DNA of 64,000 nt from assembly GCF_008641105.1 (NCBI RefSeq), contig NZ_VTTI01000001.1, positions 207,750 to 271,749 of the forward strand, given 5' to 3'. The position numbers were made by a program, and so were the translations under genes. This DNA is from Halopseudomonas salina (GTDB lineage: Bacteria; Pseudomonadota; Gammaproteobacteria; Pseudomonadales; Pseudomonadaceae). Each line of letters opens with the position of its first letter. Positions within the stretch are counted from its first letter, which is position 1. This document shows, piece after piece, positions 52,851-62,755 of this stretch. The notes under the pieces are model-generated. The model ran no database searches. It had not been told where the DNA came from and saw only the letters and a program-made list of their open reading frames with translations.

Positions 52851-54118
52851 AGCTCCGCGAAACAGTCGGCGATAATATCCATACCCTGCTGGACCTCTGG
52901 ATCCGTGGCGGTCAGGGGCACCAGAATGCGGATGACGTTGCCGTACTGGCCGCAGGACAGCAGGATAAGCCCCTTTTCCCGCGCGCGGGCGACCAATTGG
53001 GCGGCCAGGTTCGGATCTGGTCGGCATTGGTCGTCAAACAGTTCGCAGGCCATCATTGCACCCAGGCCACGGACCTCGGCAATACGCTTGTCATCCTGGG
53101 CAATCGCCCGCAGGCGTGAGCCAATCATCTCGCCCAGGGTGCGGCTGCGCGCCAGCAGGTTTTCCTCTTCAAACACCTCCAGCACCGCCAGGGCTGCAGC
53201 GCAGGCCACCGGACTGCCTGCGTAGGTACCACCCAGACCGCCCGGGCCAATGGCATCCATCAGCTCTGCCTTGCCACACACCCCGGCCAGCGGAAAGCCG
53301 CCGGCAATCGATTTGGCGAAGGTGGTCAGATCCGGCGCAACACCGCTCTGTTCCATCGCAAAAAAGGTGCCGGTACGCCCAGCCCCGCTTTGCACTTCGT
53401 CTGCCACCAGAACAATGCCGTGTAAATCACACAGCTGGCGTAACTGCCCCATGAACGCAGGACTGGCCACGTGAAAACCGCCTTCTCCCTGTACGGGCTC
53501 GATCACTATGGCGGCGATATCCCGTGGCTCGGCGTCGTTCTTGAAGATACGTTCGATACTGGCGATCGCATCAGCGTCACTCACCCCATGCAGCGCACAG
53601 GGGAACTGGGCCCGATAAACGCCACCGGGCATCAGCCCCATACCCGCGGAATAGGGCGCGACCTTGCCATTCATCGACAGGGTCATCATGGTGCGGCCGT
53701 GATAGCCCCCGGTAAAGGCAATCACCCCGGCCCTGCCAGTGGCAGCGCGGGCGATCTTGACCGCATTTTCCAGCGCCTCGGAGCCCGTGGTCACCAACAG
53801 GGTTTTCTTGGCAAAGTCGCCTGGCACCAATGCATTCAGTTTTTCGCACAACGCCACATAGGGCTCATACGCCAGCACCTGGAAACAGGTGTGCGTGTAA
53901 TGTTCGAGCTGACGTTTGACCGCGTCCATGACCCTGGGATGACGGTGGCCGGTATTAAGCACGGCAATCCCACCGGCAAAATCAATATACTGCCGGCCCT
54001 CGACATCCCACACGGTGGCATTTTCCGCACGTTCGACGAAGACCGGATGAATCTGACCCACACCCCGGGCAACAGCTGCATTGCGGCGCTGCATCAGGGT
54101 TTCGTTGCTTTTACTCAT
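52841..54118 (-). CDS. gabT: 4-aminobutyrate aminotransferase
   Basis: Transfers the amino group of GABA to 2-oxoglutarate, giving succinate semialdehyde. 425 residues from the ATG at 54118 (a GTG directly upstream is an alternative), class III PLP enzyme: Lys269 in TTFAKSIAGGFP, TTGSEALENAVK, FTGGYHGRTMMTL, ADEVQSGAGRTG. Codirectional with gabD, 35 bp downstream of it. Its last codons and stop lie within the heptamer repeat. Confidence 0.96.
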   Translation of the reverse strand: MSKSNETLMQRRNAAVARGVGQIHPVFVERAENATVWDVEGRQYIDFAGGIAVLNTGHRHPRVMDAVKRQLEHYTHTCFQVLAYEPYVALCEKLNALVPGDFAKKTLLVTTGSEALENAVKIARAATGRAGVIAFTGGYHGRTMMTLSMNGKVAPYSAGMGLMPGGVYRAQFPCALHGVSDADAIASIERIFKNDAEPRDIAAIVIEPVQGEGGFHVASPAFMGQLRQLCDLHGIVLVADEVQSGAGRTGTFFAMEQSGVAPDLTTFAKSIAGGFPLAGVCGKAELMDAIGPGGLGGTYAGSPVACAAALAVLEVFEEENLLARSRTLGEMIGSRLRAIAQDDKRIAEVRGLGAMMACELFDDQCRPDPNLAAQLVARAREKGLILLSCGQYGNVIRILVPLTATDPEVQQGMDIIADCFAELAS

Positions 54119-54153
54119 CACTCACCTCACACACAGTCAGATGAAATCCCGGG

Positions 54154-55614
54154 TCAGATTCCGCCCAGGCACAGGTATTTGATTTCCACGTATTCTTCGA
54201 TGCCGTATTTGGAACCCTCGCGGCCCAGACCGGAGGATTTCATGCCACCGAATGGCGCTACTTCGGTGGAAATAAGCCCCGTGTTGATACCCACCATGCC
54301 GTATTCCAGCGCCTCGGCTACCCGGAAAGCACGGCTCAGATCCCGCGCATAGAAATAGGCGGCCAGACCGAATTCGGTGTCGTTGGCCTGGCGAACCACA
54401 TCGGCCTCGTCGTTGAAGCGGAACAAAGGCGCCAGGGGGCCAAAGGTTTCCTCACGCGCCACCAACATGCTGCTGTCAATATCAGCAAGGACCGTGGGCT
54501 CGAAGAAAAAACCGCCCAGGGCATGTGGCTGCCCGCCAACCAGTACGCGGGCGCCCTTGCCGGTGGCGTCTGCAAGGTGCTGCTGCACCTTGTTTACGGC
54601 CGCCGCATTGATAAGCGGGCCGGTAGTAACGCCATCGTCAGCGCCATTACCTACCTTCAATTTGTTTACTGCCGCAACCAGCTTCTCGGCAAAGGCGTCG
54701 TACACGCCATCCTGCACATAGATGCGGTTGGCGCAGACACAGGTCTGACCGGCGTTGCGGTACTTGGAAATCATCGCGCCCTCTACTGCCGCATCCAGAT
54801 CGGCATCATCAAACACGATAAAGGGCGCGTTGCCGCCCAGCTCCAGAGACAATTTCTTCAGCGTAGGCGCGCATTGCTCCATCAACTTGATACCAACTCC
54901 GGTAGAGCCGGTGAACGACAGTTTGCGCACAATCGGGTTGGCGCAAAGCTCGCCACCCACGGCGATGGCCTGCTCGGCGTCCGCGGTCACTACACTCAAG
55001 AGTCCGGCGGGCAGACCGGCCTGCTCGGCCAGAGCCACCAGCGCCAATGCGGAGAACGGCGTCTGCGGCGCGGGCTTGAGAACCATCGCGCAACCAGCCG
55101 CAAGAGCGGGGGCCGCCTTGCGGGTGATCATCGCAGCGGGGAAATTCCAGGGGGTAATGGCCGCGGTAACGCCCACCGGCTCTTTCTGCACAATGATGCG
55201 CTTGTCCGCTTGATGACCGGGGATAGTATCGCCGTAGACACGCTTGGCTTCCTCGGCAAACCACTCGATAAAGGAGGCTGCGTAGGCAACCTCCCCGCGT
55301 GCTTCGGCCAATGGCTTACCCTGTTCGGCGGTCATGATCTGCGCCAGATCTTCCTGGTGCGTCATCATCAGCTCGAACCACTTGCGCAATACCGCGGAAC
55401 GCTCCTTGGCGGTGCGCTTGCGCCAGGCTGGCTGAGCTGCTCGCGCAGCTTCAATTGCCCTGCGAGTTTCCGCCGCTCCCATGTTTGGCACGCTCCCCAG
55501 ACGCTCGGCATTGGCCGGGTTGAAGATTTCGGTGCGCGCACCATTGTCAGCCTCGCACCAACGACCGTCGATATGGGCTTGCTGGCGAAACAGGTCTGGG
55601 GATTGCAGTTGCAT
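54154..55614 (-). CDS. gabD: Succinate-semialdehyde dehydrogenase
   Basis: NAD(P)+-dependent oxidation of succinate semialdehyde to succinate. 486 residues, aldehyde dehydrogenase fold: general base Glu258 (LELGGNAP), nucleophile Cys292 ([11 protein letters not shown]), cofactor segment [14 protein letters not shown] and [15 protein letters not shown] upstream of the ATG. First gene of gabDT; a perfect 20-bp palindrome lies 57-76 bp upstream. Confidence 0.96.
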   Translation of the reverse strand: MQLQSPDLFRQQAHIDGRWCEADNGARTEIFNPANAERLGSVPNMGAAETRRAIEAARAAQPAWRKRTAKERSAVLRKWFELMMTHQEDLAQIMTAEQGKPLAEARGEVAYAASFIEWFAEEAKRVYGDTIPGHQADKRIIVQKEPVGVTAAITPWNFPAAMITRKAAPALAAGCAMVLKPAPQTPFSALALVALAEQAGLPAGLLSVVTADAEQAIAVGGELCANPIVRKLSFTGSTGVGIKLMEQCAPTLKKLSLELGGNAPFIVFDDADLDAAVEGAMISKYRNAGQTCVCANRIYVQDGVYDAFAEKLVAAVNKLKVGNGADDGVTTGPLINAAAVNKVQQHLADATGKGARVLVGGQPHALGGFFFEPTVLADIDSSMLVAREETFGPLAPLFRFNDEADVVRQANDTEFGLAAYFYARDLSRAFRVAEALEYGMVGINTGLISTEVAPFGGMKSSGLGREGSKYGIEEYVEIKYLCLGGI

Positions 55615-55670
55615 GGAGGCTCCTCGCAGGGGTAAAACGCAACGTCAGGCGTAACGCATTTACCACATAG

Positions 55671-55690
55671 ATGTTTGAAATTTCAAACAT
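55671..55690. promoter_or_regulatory. Perfect 20-bp palindrome upstream of gabD
   Basis: ATGTTTGAAATTTCAAACAT is a perfect inverted repeat with no spacer, 57-76 bp before gabD. The form (TTGAAATTTCAA core) is typical of MarR-family operators, and a MarR gene lies just upstream, but a LysR or GntR regulator elsewhere is possible. Between it and the marR stop (55691-55884) I see no gene. Confidence 0.65.
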
Positions 55691-55884
55691 GCTAAGTCGC
55701 GCGAGAAGAACAGGCAAGAGGGCCTGGAAAAAAAGCTGGCGAGGGTCGTAACGAGTGTTTTACCTACGAGACAGAAGAGTCAAGAGAGACAGGTTCAGAC
55801 CAGGGCGTCCATGCCCGCGGCAAGAGTGAAGAGAGCGTTACCGGTGCAATAGCGGCACCACTCCGACGTAGTATCGAGAGTCTG

Positions 55885-56352
55885 TCAGGCCGCCGTCTCG
55901 CTATCGAACAACTCAGCCGGCCCATGCTGATCAGCTTCAAGCAAACCAGCAACGCGCTGCAAACTGGCCAGCAGCATCAATTGCTCCCAATCTGCCAGTT
56001 TGCCGAATCGATCCAGGAACTCCACTGGCAGTAAAGCCGGCTCGGACTGGATTGCATCCACGCCCTTGGCGGTCAACGCCAGATGCACCTTACGCTTGTC
56101 GCTCTTGCTGCGAATTCGCTGAAGCAACTCTCGGCTTTCGAGGCGGTCAATGATAGTGCTTAGGGTAGCCTGGGAAACGCTGACCCGTTTCGCCAGATCG
56201 CCCAAAGTTCCCTCGCCCATCGCCTTGATGCTGTGCATGATCAGCAGCTGAATAGGCGTGAGGCCGCTGTGGCGGCCCAGGCGCTTGGCGTGTATCTCAC
56301 TGGCCCGCTGCAGGCGGCGCAGGGAAAGATAGAGGTCGTGCATCATGTACAT
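55885..56352 (-). CDS. MarR-family transcriptional regulator
   Basis: 155 residues from the ATG at 56352, chosen for GGGAG six bases upstream; the frame extends 11 codons further without such a site. Winged helix-turn-helix: GLTPIQLLIMHSI, GDLAKRVSVSQATLSTIIDRLE, and the wing RIRSKSDKRKVHLALT. Upstream of and codirectional with gabDT (270 bp), so a GABA-pathway role is plausible but unproven. Confidence 0.85.
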   Translation of the reverse strand: MYMMHDLYLSLRRLQRASEIHAKRLGRHSGLTPIQLLIMHSIKAMGEGTLGDLAKRVSVSQATLSTIIDRLESRELLQRIRSKSDKRKVHLALTAKGVDAIQSEPALLPVEFLDRFGKLADWEQLMLLASLQRVAGLLEADQHGPAELFDSETAA

Positions 56353-56704
56353 GTCTGGCTCCCGGCCGCACTCGAAGGAGTGCATTTTGCCATAAAGTCT
56401 AAATATTACAGTAGTAATGAATAATGCTGTTTTTTCATGACCCTGAAATCTGCTATGAACACCATTAACAGGCTAAATACGATCTGCTCATAGCTTGAAA
56501 CAGGGCTAGAGTACCGCAGAATTACTTTTGGATCAAAATAGTACGCAAGGCAGATTCGCTCCTGCAACCAGAGCAAAGCCTTGACTCAATATTGTGACAA
56601 CCGCATCGGGTCACTGAGTTCAAACCGGCCGCGGCGCAGGCCTATACTGCCGCCAGCGTCTTATTCGATAGCCAGAACCAACAAAACACGATAAAAGCGG
56701 CCTT
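56353..56704. other. 352-bp divergent intergenic region between marR and the TonB receptor
   Basis: No gene seen. It contains a GCACTC-GAAG-GAGTGC inverted repeat (56368-56383) in the marR leader and ATTAC-AGTA-GTAAT (56405-56418), a candidate operator near the marR promoter. The rest is AT-rich relative to its surroundings and presumably holds the receptor promoter. No Fur-box-like sequence was convincing. Confidence 0.4.
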
Positions 56705-58792
56705 ATGAAAAATACAATTCCGACTACGCTGAGCGCATGCGCCACAGCCCTGACCTGCCTCTTCCCGACACTCACTCTGGCGCAGGACTCTCCTCTCAGC
56801 CTGCCAGCACAGGTGGTCCTGGGTAGCGAGGCAGCCGATCAGGACACCCGCGTGCCCCTGGCCCGCGATACCGTCAGCGGTGAGCAGATAAGCCCCCAGA
56901 GCCTGGGCGCCAATCTGTCCGAGACCCTGCAGCGCGTACCCGGCATAGTCGCGGTCAACCGGCAGAACTACGCCCAGGACCTGCAGATTTCCTCCCGCGG
57001 ATTCGGCGCCCGCGCCCAGTTCGGTGTGCGCGGGGTACGCCTGGTGCAGGACGGCATCCCCCTGACCATGCCCGACGGCCAGGGCCAGCCCTCCCTGTTC
57101 GACCTGGATGGCATGCAGCGCATCGAGGTGCTACGTGGCCCACTGACCACGCTCTACGGCAATGCTTCCGGCGGGATCATCCAGGGTTTCACCGATGAAG
57201 GTGCTTTCTATCCGACCCTGGAAAACCGCACCGCCATCGGCCCCGACAACCTGCGCCGCTCACGGCTGCGCTACGGTGGCCAGCACGGTGATCTGAACGT
57301 CGCTGCCAACATCTCGCGCCTGGAAACCGATGGCTATCGGGACCACAGCGAAACCCGGCGGGACATCGCCAATCTGCGTCTGGGCTGGGACATCGACGAC
57401 GCCTCCAGCCTGACGCTATTGATCAACAGTCTCGATCAGCCGGAAACCGAAGACCCGCTGGGGTTGACCCGGGCGCAGGTGCGGGAGGACCGACGCCAGG
57501 CCGTGGCCGGCACCCAGACCTTTGATACGCGCAAGACCGTACGCCATAACCAGGCCGGGTTGAACTACCAGCGCCGGCTGGCCAACGATGACAAGATCAC
57601 CCTCATGGTTTACGGCGGCGAGCGCTATGTAGAGCAGTTTCTGGCATTTCCTGGTGGCGGCCAGTTCTCCGGTGGCGGTGTGATCGAACTGGATCGTCGC
57701 TTTGGCGGTGGCGAACTGGGCTGGCAGCGCGAGACTCAGCTATTTGGCCTACCGGTCGAACTGGCAGCGGGTCTGACCTATGACTACCAGGGCGAGCAGC
57801 GCAATGGGTTCGTCAACGACTTCGGCGACAAAGGGGCCCAGCAGCGAGACGAATTCAATACGGTCGACAGCCAGGACGCTTATCTGATCAGCACCTGGCA
57901 ACTGGATCCACGCTGGACCCTGACCGCCGGCTTGCGTCATAGCCGTGTGGAGTTCGAGTCCGAAGATGATTATCTCGTCGACGGGCAGGACGACAGCGGC
58001 GGCGTGGACTATCAAAAGACCAACCCCGCAGTGGGTCTGAGCTATCAGTGGAATCCGGCACTAACTCTGTATGCGGCCTTGGGCCAGGGATTCGAAACCC
58101 CCACCTTTCAGGAATTGGCGTACCAGCAGCAGGGCAGCGGTTTGAACTTCGGCCTGGAACCGAGCGAGTCGCGCAACGCCGAGATCGGCATGAAGCTCCG
58201 GCATGAGCGAACCCGGCTGAATCTGGCCCTGTTCCACAGCCGCGTGGAAGACGAGATCGTCACCGGGCCCAACCAGGCGGTGACGGGTCGCAGCACCTTC
58301 GTCAACGCCGGCCAGTCGACCCGCAGGGGCCTTGAACTCTCGCTTGAGCAGGGCTTTGATCACGGCATTGAAGCTTATCTGGCCTACACCCTCCTCGATG
58401 CCCGTTTCGACAGTTACACGACGAGCGATGGCGACGATCTATCCGGCAAGGACCTGCCCGGCGTGCCCCGCCACAGCCTGTTTGCCGAGCTGAGTTGGCA
58501 GCCTCCGGGGACCGGCTTTACCACCGCCCTCGAAGCCCAATCCTTGAGTGAGCGCTTCGCCACTGACGACAATCAGGCCCGCGCCTCGGGCTACGCCGTA
58601 TTCAACTGGCGTGCCGGTTATAGCCACGAGGTCGGCAACTGGACGGTCGATCCGTTCGTGCGCGTCGACAATATCGGTGACAAGGAATATATCGGCTCGC
58701 TGATCGTCAACGGACCCGGCGGCCGCTACTACGAACCGGCACCCGATCGCCAATGGCTGGTCGGTCTGGGCTTGCAGTATCAGTGGCGCTAG
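56705..58792 (+). CDS. TonB-dependent outer-membrane receptor
   Basis: 695 residues: signal peptide (1-26, cleavage after TLA), plug domain (~45-165: GANLSETLQRVPGIVAVNRQN, SSRGFGARAQFGVRG, IEVLRGPLTTLYGNASGGII) and a 22-strand barrel with the TonB-dependent C-terminal box (DNIGDKEYIGS...). The final residues LQYQWR end on Arg rather than the usual aromatic. Resembles siderophore-type receptors; ligand not assignable and no siderophore genes are nearby. Followed by an 88-bp tandem repeat. Confidence 0.9.
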   Translation: MKNTIPTTLSACATALTCLFPTLTLAQDSPLSLPAQVVLGSEAADQDTRVPLARDTVSGEQISPQSLGANLSETLQRVPGIVAVNRQNYAQDLQISSRGFGARAQFGVRGVRLVQDGIPLTMPDGQGQPSLFDLDGMQRIEVLRGPLTTLYGNASGGIIQGFTDEGAFYPTLENRTAIGPDNLRRSRLRYGGQHGDLNVAANISRLETDGYRDHSETRRDIANLRLGWDIDDASSLTLLINSLDQPETEDPLGLTRAQVREDRRQAVAGTQTFDTRKTVRHNQAGLNYQRRLANDDKITLMVYGGERYVEQFLAFPGGGQFSGGGVIELDRRFGGGELGWQRETQLFGLPVELAAGLTYDYQGEQRNGFVNDFGDKGAQQRDEFNTVDSQDAYLISTWQLDPRWTLTAGLRHSRVEFESEDDYLVDGQDDSGGVDYQKTNPAVGLSYQWNPALTLYAALGQGFETPTFQELAYQQQGSGLNFGLEPSESRNAEIGMKLRHERTRLNLALFHSRVEDEIVTGPNQAVTGRSTFVNAGQSTRRGLELSLEQGFDHGIEAYLAYTLLDARFDSYTTSDGDDLSGKDLPGVPRHSLFAELSWQPPGTGFTTALEAQSLSERFATDDNQARASGYAVFNWRAGYSHEVGNWTVDPFVRVDNIGDKEYIGSLIVNGPGGRYYEPAPDRQWLVGLGLQYQWR

Positions 58793-58804
58793 GGGCTGCC
58801 GGAA

Positions 58805-59000
58805 GGGCCGGGTACCACCCCGGCCAGCGGTGTATTGGCTTACCCCCCTCTGTCGAGATGGAACTCGACACTCCCAGGGTGCACGCCCGGGAGGGCTGGG
58901 TTCCATCCCGGCCAGCCGTGTATCGGCTTACCCCCCTCTGTCGAGATGGAGCTCGACACTCCCAGGGTGCACGCCCGGGAGGGCCGGGTTCCATCCCTGC
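58805..59000. repeat. 88-bp tandem repeat, about 2.2 copies
   Basis: The unit begins GGGCCGGGTTCCA at 58805, 58893 and 58981, an exact 88-bp period, with few substitutions between copies and a third copy broken off after ~20 bp. Each unit carries local symmetry (CTCGACACTCCCAGGGTGCACGCCCGGGAG). It lies in the 370-bp stretch between the TonB receptor and bauA, in which I see no gene; short open frames through the repeat are by-products. Confidence 0.8.
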
Positions 59001-59048
59001 CAAAGGGTGCGCCCGCGCCGGCGTCGGTGGAGGCATAATTCAATATAT

Positions 59049-59105
59049 TTGACAAAATTTCAGATTATTGCGGTTATCGGGGTTTTTCGTTTGTTATTTT
59101 TGACA
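59049..59105 (+). promoter_or_regulatory. AT-rich bauA upstream region with two TTGACA hexamers
   Basis: TTGACA occurs at 59049-59054 and again at 59100-59105, 51 bp apart, in a strongly AT-rich segment just before bauA. Neither has a convincing TATAAT at 17 bp, so promoter assignment is weak. The segment AAAATTTCAGA at 59054-59064 shares AAATTTCA with the gabD palindrome. Confidence 0.3.
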
Positions 59106-59162
59106 TAAGATCGAAATACATTCTACCCAGTACACCGCTCAAGCAACGCCAGGACGACCCCC

Positions 59163-60500
59163 ATGAACAGCATGCACGCCCCCGCCAGTCAGCAGGACCT
59201 CAGTCTTGATGAATTCTGGATGCCCTTTACTGCCAACCGCCAGTTCAAGGATCGTCCGCGCCTGCTTGAGAGCGCCGAAGGCATGTACTACACCGATGTG
59301 GAAGGTCGCCAGGTCATCGACGGCACCTCCGGCCTCTGGTGCTGCAACGCCGGCCACGGTCGCAAGGAGATCGCCGAAGCAGTCAGCAAGCAGATCGCCA
59401 AGATGGACTTTGCTCCAACCTTCCAGATGGGCCATCCGCTGCCTTTCCAACTGGCCGAGCGCCTGGTTGAAATTGCACCAGAAGGCCTGAATCGCGTCTT
59501 CTTCACCAACTCCGGTTCCGAGTCGGTCGATACCGCGCTGAAAATCGCCCTTGCTTACCACCGCGCCCGTGGTGAAGGCACCCGCACCCGGCTGATCGGC
59601 CGCGAACTGGGCTATCACGGTGTCGGCTTCGGCGGCATTTCCGTCGGCGGCATGGTCAATAACCGCAAGGCCTTTGGTGTACAACTCCCCGGTGTTGACC
59701 ACCTGCCGCATACCCTGGATCTGGAGCGCAACGCCTTTACCCGTGGCCTGCCGAAACACGGCGTCGAATATGCGGACCATCTGGAGCGCCTGGTCAACCT
59801 GCATGGCGCCGAGAACATCGCAGCCGTTATCGTCGAACCCATGTCCGGCTCTGCCGGGGTCATTTTGCCGCCCCAGGGTTACCTCAAGCGTCTGCGCGAG
59901 ATCACCGAGAAGCACGGCATCCTGCTGATATTCGACGAGGTGATCACCGGCTTCGGCCGCGTCGGCTCGCCCTTCGCTTCACAGCGCTGGGAAGTCACCC
60001 CGGACATCATGACCACGGCCAAGGGCCTGACCAACGGCGCTATCCCGATGGGCGCTGTCTTCGCCAGCGACCAGATTCAGGATGCGTTCATGCATGGCCC
60101 CGACGGCATCATCGAGCTGTTCCACGGCTATACCTATTCCGGTCACCCGGTGGCTGCTGCCGCCGCGTTGGCAACGCTGGATATCTATGCCCGCGATGGT
60201 TTGCTGACCCGTATCCGGGATCTGGAAATCTACTGGCAGGAAGGCTTGCACAGCCTGCAAGGCTTGCCCAACGTGATCGATATTCGCAACACCGGCATGG
60301 TGGGCGCTGTACACCTGGCCAGCCGTGACGGCGCGCCCGGCAAACGCGGCTACGATGTATTCGAGGGCTGCTTCTGGAATGGCTTGATGGTGCGCAACAG
60401 CGGCGACATTATCGCCATGGCACCCCCGCTGATTGTCGAGAAGAGTCATATCGACCAGATCATCAATACCCTGGGCGATGTCATTCGGCGAACGCCATAA
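59163..60500 (+). CDS. bauA: Beta-alanine--pyruvate aminotransferase
   Basis: Transfers the amino group of beta-alanine to pyruvate, yielding malonate semialdehyde. 445 residues, class III PLP enzyme with Lys287 (TTAKGLTNGAIPMG), FTNSGSESVDTALK, GYHGVGFGGISVGG and FDEVITGFGRVG. Very close to the Pseudomonas omega-amino acid:pyruvate aminotransferase. First gene of bauACB; AGGA lies 10 bp before the ATG. Confidence 0.95.
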   Translation: MNSMHAPASQQDLSLDEFWMPFTANRQFKDRPRLLESAEGMYYTDVEGRQVIDGTSGLWCCNAGHGRKEIAEAVSKQIAKMDFAPTFQMGHPLPFQLAERLVEIAPEGLNRVFFTNSGSESVDTALKIALAYHRARGEGTRTRLIGRELGYHGVGFGGISVGGMVNNRKAFGVQLPGVDHLPHTLDLERNAFTRGLPKHGVEYADHLERLVNLHGAENIAAVIVEPMSGSAGVILPPQGYLKRLREITEKHGILLIFDEVITGFGRVGSPFASQRWEVTPDIMTTAKGLTNGAIPMGAVFASDQIQDAFMHGPDGIIELFHGYTYSGHPVAAAAALATLDIYARDGLLTRIRDLEIYWQEGLHSLQGLPNVIDIRNTGMVGAVHLASRDGAPGKRGYDVFEGCFWNGLMVRNSGDIIAMAPPLIVEKSHIDQIINTLGDVIRRTP

Positions 60501-60530
60501 AGGGCGGACGCAAACTCGGAGAACCACGAG

Positions 60531-60631
60531 GCGTGCTGGATCAGCTGTGGCGGACCGTCGGTGGCAGGGATGCCACCGTCGAGCTACAGGGACGTACTTG
60601 CTGCGTGTCCGCCATGGCTGGTCCAGCACGC
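60531..60631. repeat. ERIC-like palindromic element between bauA and bauC
   Basis: Two 25-bp outer arms (60531-60555 and 60607-60631) are reverse complements except for three positions that allow G.U pairs; they begin GCGTGCTGGA and end TCCAGCACGC. Inside is a perfect 8-bp hairpin CGGTGGCA-GGGA-TGCCACCG (60559-60578) and the sequence CTACAGGGACGTACTTG. The layout, a ~100-bp imperfect palindrome with an ACAGGGACGTA core, recalls ERIC-like intergenic repeats. It separates two cotranscribed genes. Confidence 0.75.
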
Positions 60632-60689
60632 CGCAGCACATAGTTTCGAACCAATACGACCTACATACTTTTACAGCACTGGTGACCCA

Positions 60690-62186
60690 ATGACCCTGCA
60701 ACTGACTCACTTTATCAATGGCAAGCGCACCGCCGCCAGCGAGCGCACCCAGCCCCTGTTCGAACCCGCTACCGGCGAGCAGCGCGGTAACGTGTCTCTG
60801 GCCAGCGTCAGCGAAGTCGAAAAGGCCATCGCGGTCGCCAAGGCGGCGCAGCCGGCCTGGGCAGCCACCACGCCACTGAACCGGGCGCGGGTGCTGTTCA
60901 AGTACAAGGCGCTGGTCGAAGCCCACGCTGATGAGCTGGCCGAGCTGATCACCCGTGAACACGGCAAGGTATTTGACGACGCCAAAGGCGAACTGACCCG
61001 TGGCCTGGAAGTGGTCGAGTTTGCTTGCGGCATTCCGCACTTGCTCAAGGGCGAGCATACCGAGCAGGTCGGCGGTGGCGTCGATGCCTGGTCAGTCAAC
61101 CAGCCTCTGGGCGTGTGCGCAGGTATTGCCCCGTTCAACTTCCCGGCGATGGTACCTATGTGGATGTTCCCGATCGCCATCGCCTGCGGCAACACCTTCA
61201 TCATGAAACCATCGGAAAAAGATCCCAGCGTACCCATGCGCCTGGCCGAACTGCTCACCGAAGCAGGCTTGCCTGATGGTGTGATGAACGTGGTTAACGG
61301 TGACAAGGAAGCGGTCGACGTACTGCTCACCCATCCGGACGTACAGGCTGTCAGCTTTGTCGGCTCGACCCCCATCGCCGAATATATCTATGCCACCGGG
61401 TGCGAACATGGCAAGCGCGTGCAGGCCCTGGGCGGCGCGAAAAATCATATGTTGGTCATGCCCGACGCCGACCTGGATCAAACTGTGAATGCGCTGATGG
61501 GTGCGGCCTATGGCAGTGCCGGTGAGCGTTGCATGGCGATTTCCGTGGCGGTAGCGGTGGGCGATGAAGTAGCTGATCAACTGGCTGCCGCGCTGGCACC
61601 CAAGGTCAAGGCACTGAAAATCGGTAACGGCCTGAGCGCCGGCATGGAGATGGGTCCGCTGGTCTCCGCTCAGCACCGGGACAAGGTTCGTGGCTATATC
61701 GATCAAGGCGTAAGCGAAGGCGCCGAGCTGGTAGTCGATGGCCGCGATGTCAGCGTCCCCGGCCTGGAAGGCGGTTATTTCATGGGTGGCTGCCTGTTCG
61801 ACAAGGTCACCGCCGAGATGACCATCTACCGCGAGGAAATTTTCGGGCCCGTGCTGTGCATTGTGCGCGTACCGGATTACGCCACTGGGGTGAAACTGAT
61901 CAACGCGCATGAGTACGGCAATGGCACGGCGATCTTCACCCGTGATGGCGATGCTGCCCGGCAGTTCTGCAACGAGATCCAGGTGGGCATGGTCGGCGTG
62001 AACGTGCCGATCCCGGTTCCCATGGCCTTTCACAGCTTCGGCGGCTGGAAGCGCTCGCTGTTCGGCCCACTGCACATGCACGGCCCGGACGGAGTGCGTT
62101 TTTATACCAAGCGCAAGGCAATCACCTCCCGCTGGCCCACGGGCATCCGCGCCGATGCTGAATTCAGCATTCCGACCATGAAGTAG
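60690..62186 (+). CDS. bauC: CoA-acylating malonate/methylmalonate-semialdehyde dehydrogenase
   Basis: Oxidises malonate semialdehyde to acetyl-CoA plus CO2. 498 residues, MmsA family: nucleophile Cys281 ([13 protein letters not shown]), [11 protein letters not shown] cofactor segment, and GGAKNHMLV in place of the Glu-containing ELGG motif, a hallmark of the CoA-dependent subfamily. ATG at 60690; the open frame upstream runs through the palindromic element and is rejected. Context with bauA and bauB supports the beta-alanine role; valine catabolism (mmsA) is the alternative. Confidence 0.9.
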   Translation: MTLQLTHFINGKRTAASERTQPLFEPATGEQRGNVSLASVSEVEKAIAVAKAAQPAWAATTPLNRARVLFKYKALVEAHADELAELITREHGKVFDDAKGELTRGLEVVEFACGIPHLLKGEHTEQVGGGVDAWSVNQPLGVCAGIAPFNFPAMVPMWMFPIAIACGNTFIMKPSEKDPSVPMRLAELLTEAGLPDGVMNVVNGDKEAVDVLLTHPDVQAVSFVGSTPIAEYIYATGCEHGKRVQALGGAKNHMLVMPDADLDQTVNALMGAAYGSAGERCMAISVAVAVGDEVADQLAAALAPKVKALKIGNGLSAGMEMGPLVSAQHRDKVRGYIDQGVSEGAELVVDGRDVSVPGLEGGYFMGGCLFDKVTAEMTIYREEIFGPVLCIVRVPDYATGVKLINAHEYGNGTAIFTRDGDAARQFCNEIQVGMVGVNVPIPVPMAFHSFGGWKRSLFGPLHMHGPDGVRFYTKRKAITSRWPTGIRADAEFSIPTMK

Positions 62187-62200
62187 GTGGAGAGATAACC

Positions 62201-62566
62201 ATGTCTATCGAGAGCATTGTCGATTTTGCGACCGCACCCACCGAGGCCGAGCACTATCGGCCCGACCCCGAGAAGGTCCGCGATGGTGATCCGGCGCAGT
62301 CCGTGTGCAATCACTACAGCAGCCCTTGCGGGCAGTTTTCCACCGGCACCTGGGAGTGCGTTCCAGGGCGCTGGGACGTGAGCTACAGTGAACACGAGTA
62401 CTGCGAGATACTGGAAGGCGTCTCGATTCTGCACGATGACCAGGGTGGCAGCCGCGACCTGGTGGCTGGCGACCGTTTCGTGATCCCTGCCGGCTTTGTC
62501 GGCAGCTGGGAAGTGATCGAGCGCACCCGCAAGGTCTATGTGATCTTCGAACCTTTAACCAGCTGA
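62201..62566 (+). CDS. bauB: Cupin-domain protein BauB
   Basis: 121 residues, single RmlC-like cupin: YCEILEGVSILHDDQGG and LVAGDRFVIPAGFVGSWEV form the two cupin motifs. Starts 14 bp after bauC with GGAGAGATAACC before the ATG. In P. aeruginosa the equivalent gene lies between bauC and bauA and has no established enzymatic role. The 189 bases downstream up to fabY contain no gene seen. Confidence 0.88.
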   Translation: MSIESIVDFATAPTEAEHYRPDPEKVRDGDPAQSVCNHYSSPCGQFSTGTWECVPGRWDVSYSEHEYCEILEGVSILHDDQGGSRDLVAGDRFVIPAGFVGSWEVIERTRKVYVIFEPLTS

Positions 62567-62755
62567 GGCGCGTCAAACAGAAGTCCAGCCCCCTGGCACA
62601 GGAAATCGGCTTGGTCTAAACGTGACCCAGCGGTTACAGTTCTCGTCAGCATATGCATTCGAAGAACACTCCAGCGCCCTGGTTGGCAAGAAGCTGCCAG
62701 AGCTGCCCACCGCTGGTGGGCACGGGCGCCTGGTACCTGTCAGGAGTCATGCCAG

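Noticed and set aside
55764..55952. 62-residue open frame between marR and gabD
   Set aside because: Overlaps the marR 3' end out of frame and has no initiation signal.
58753..59108. Several short open frames through the 88-bp repeat
   Set aside because: They exist in several frames at once because the repeat lacks stop codons; no ribosome-binding site or conserved residues.
60501..60689. Upstream extension of bauC through the bauA-bauC gap
   Set aside because: The extra 43 codons are translated from the ERIC-like palindrome; conserved MmsA sequence begins at the ATG at 60690.
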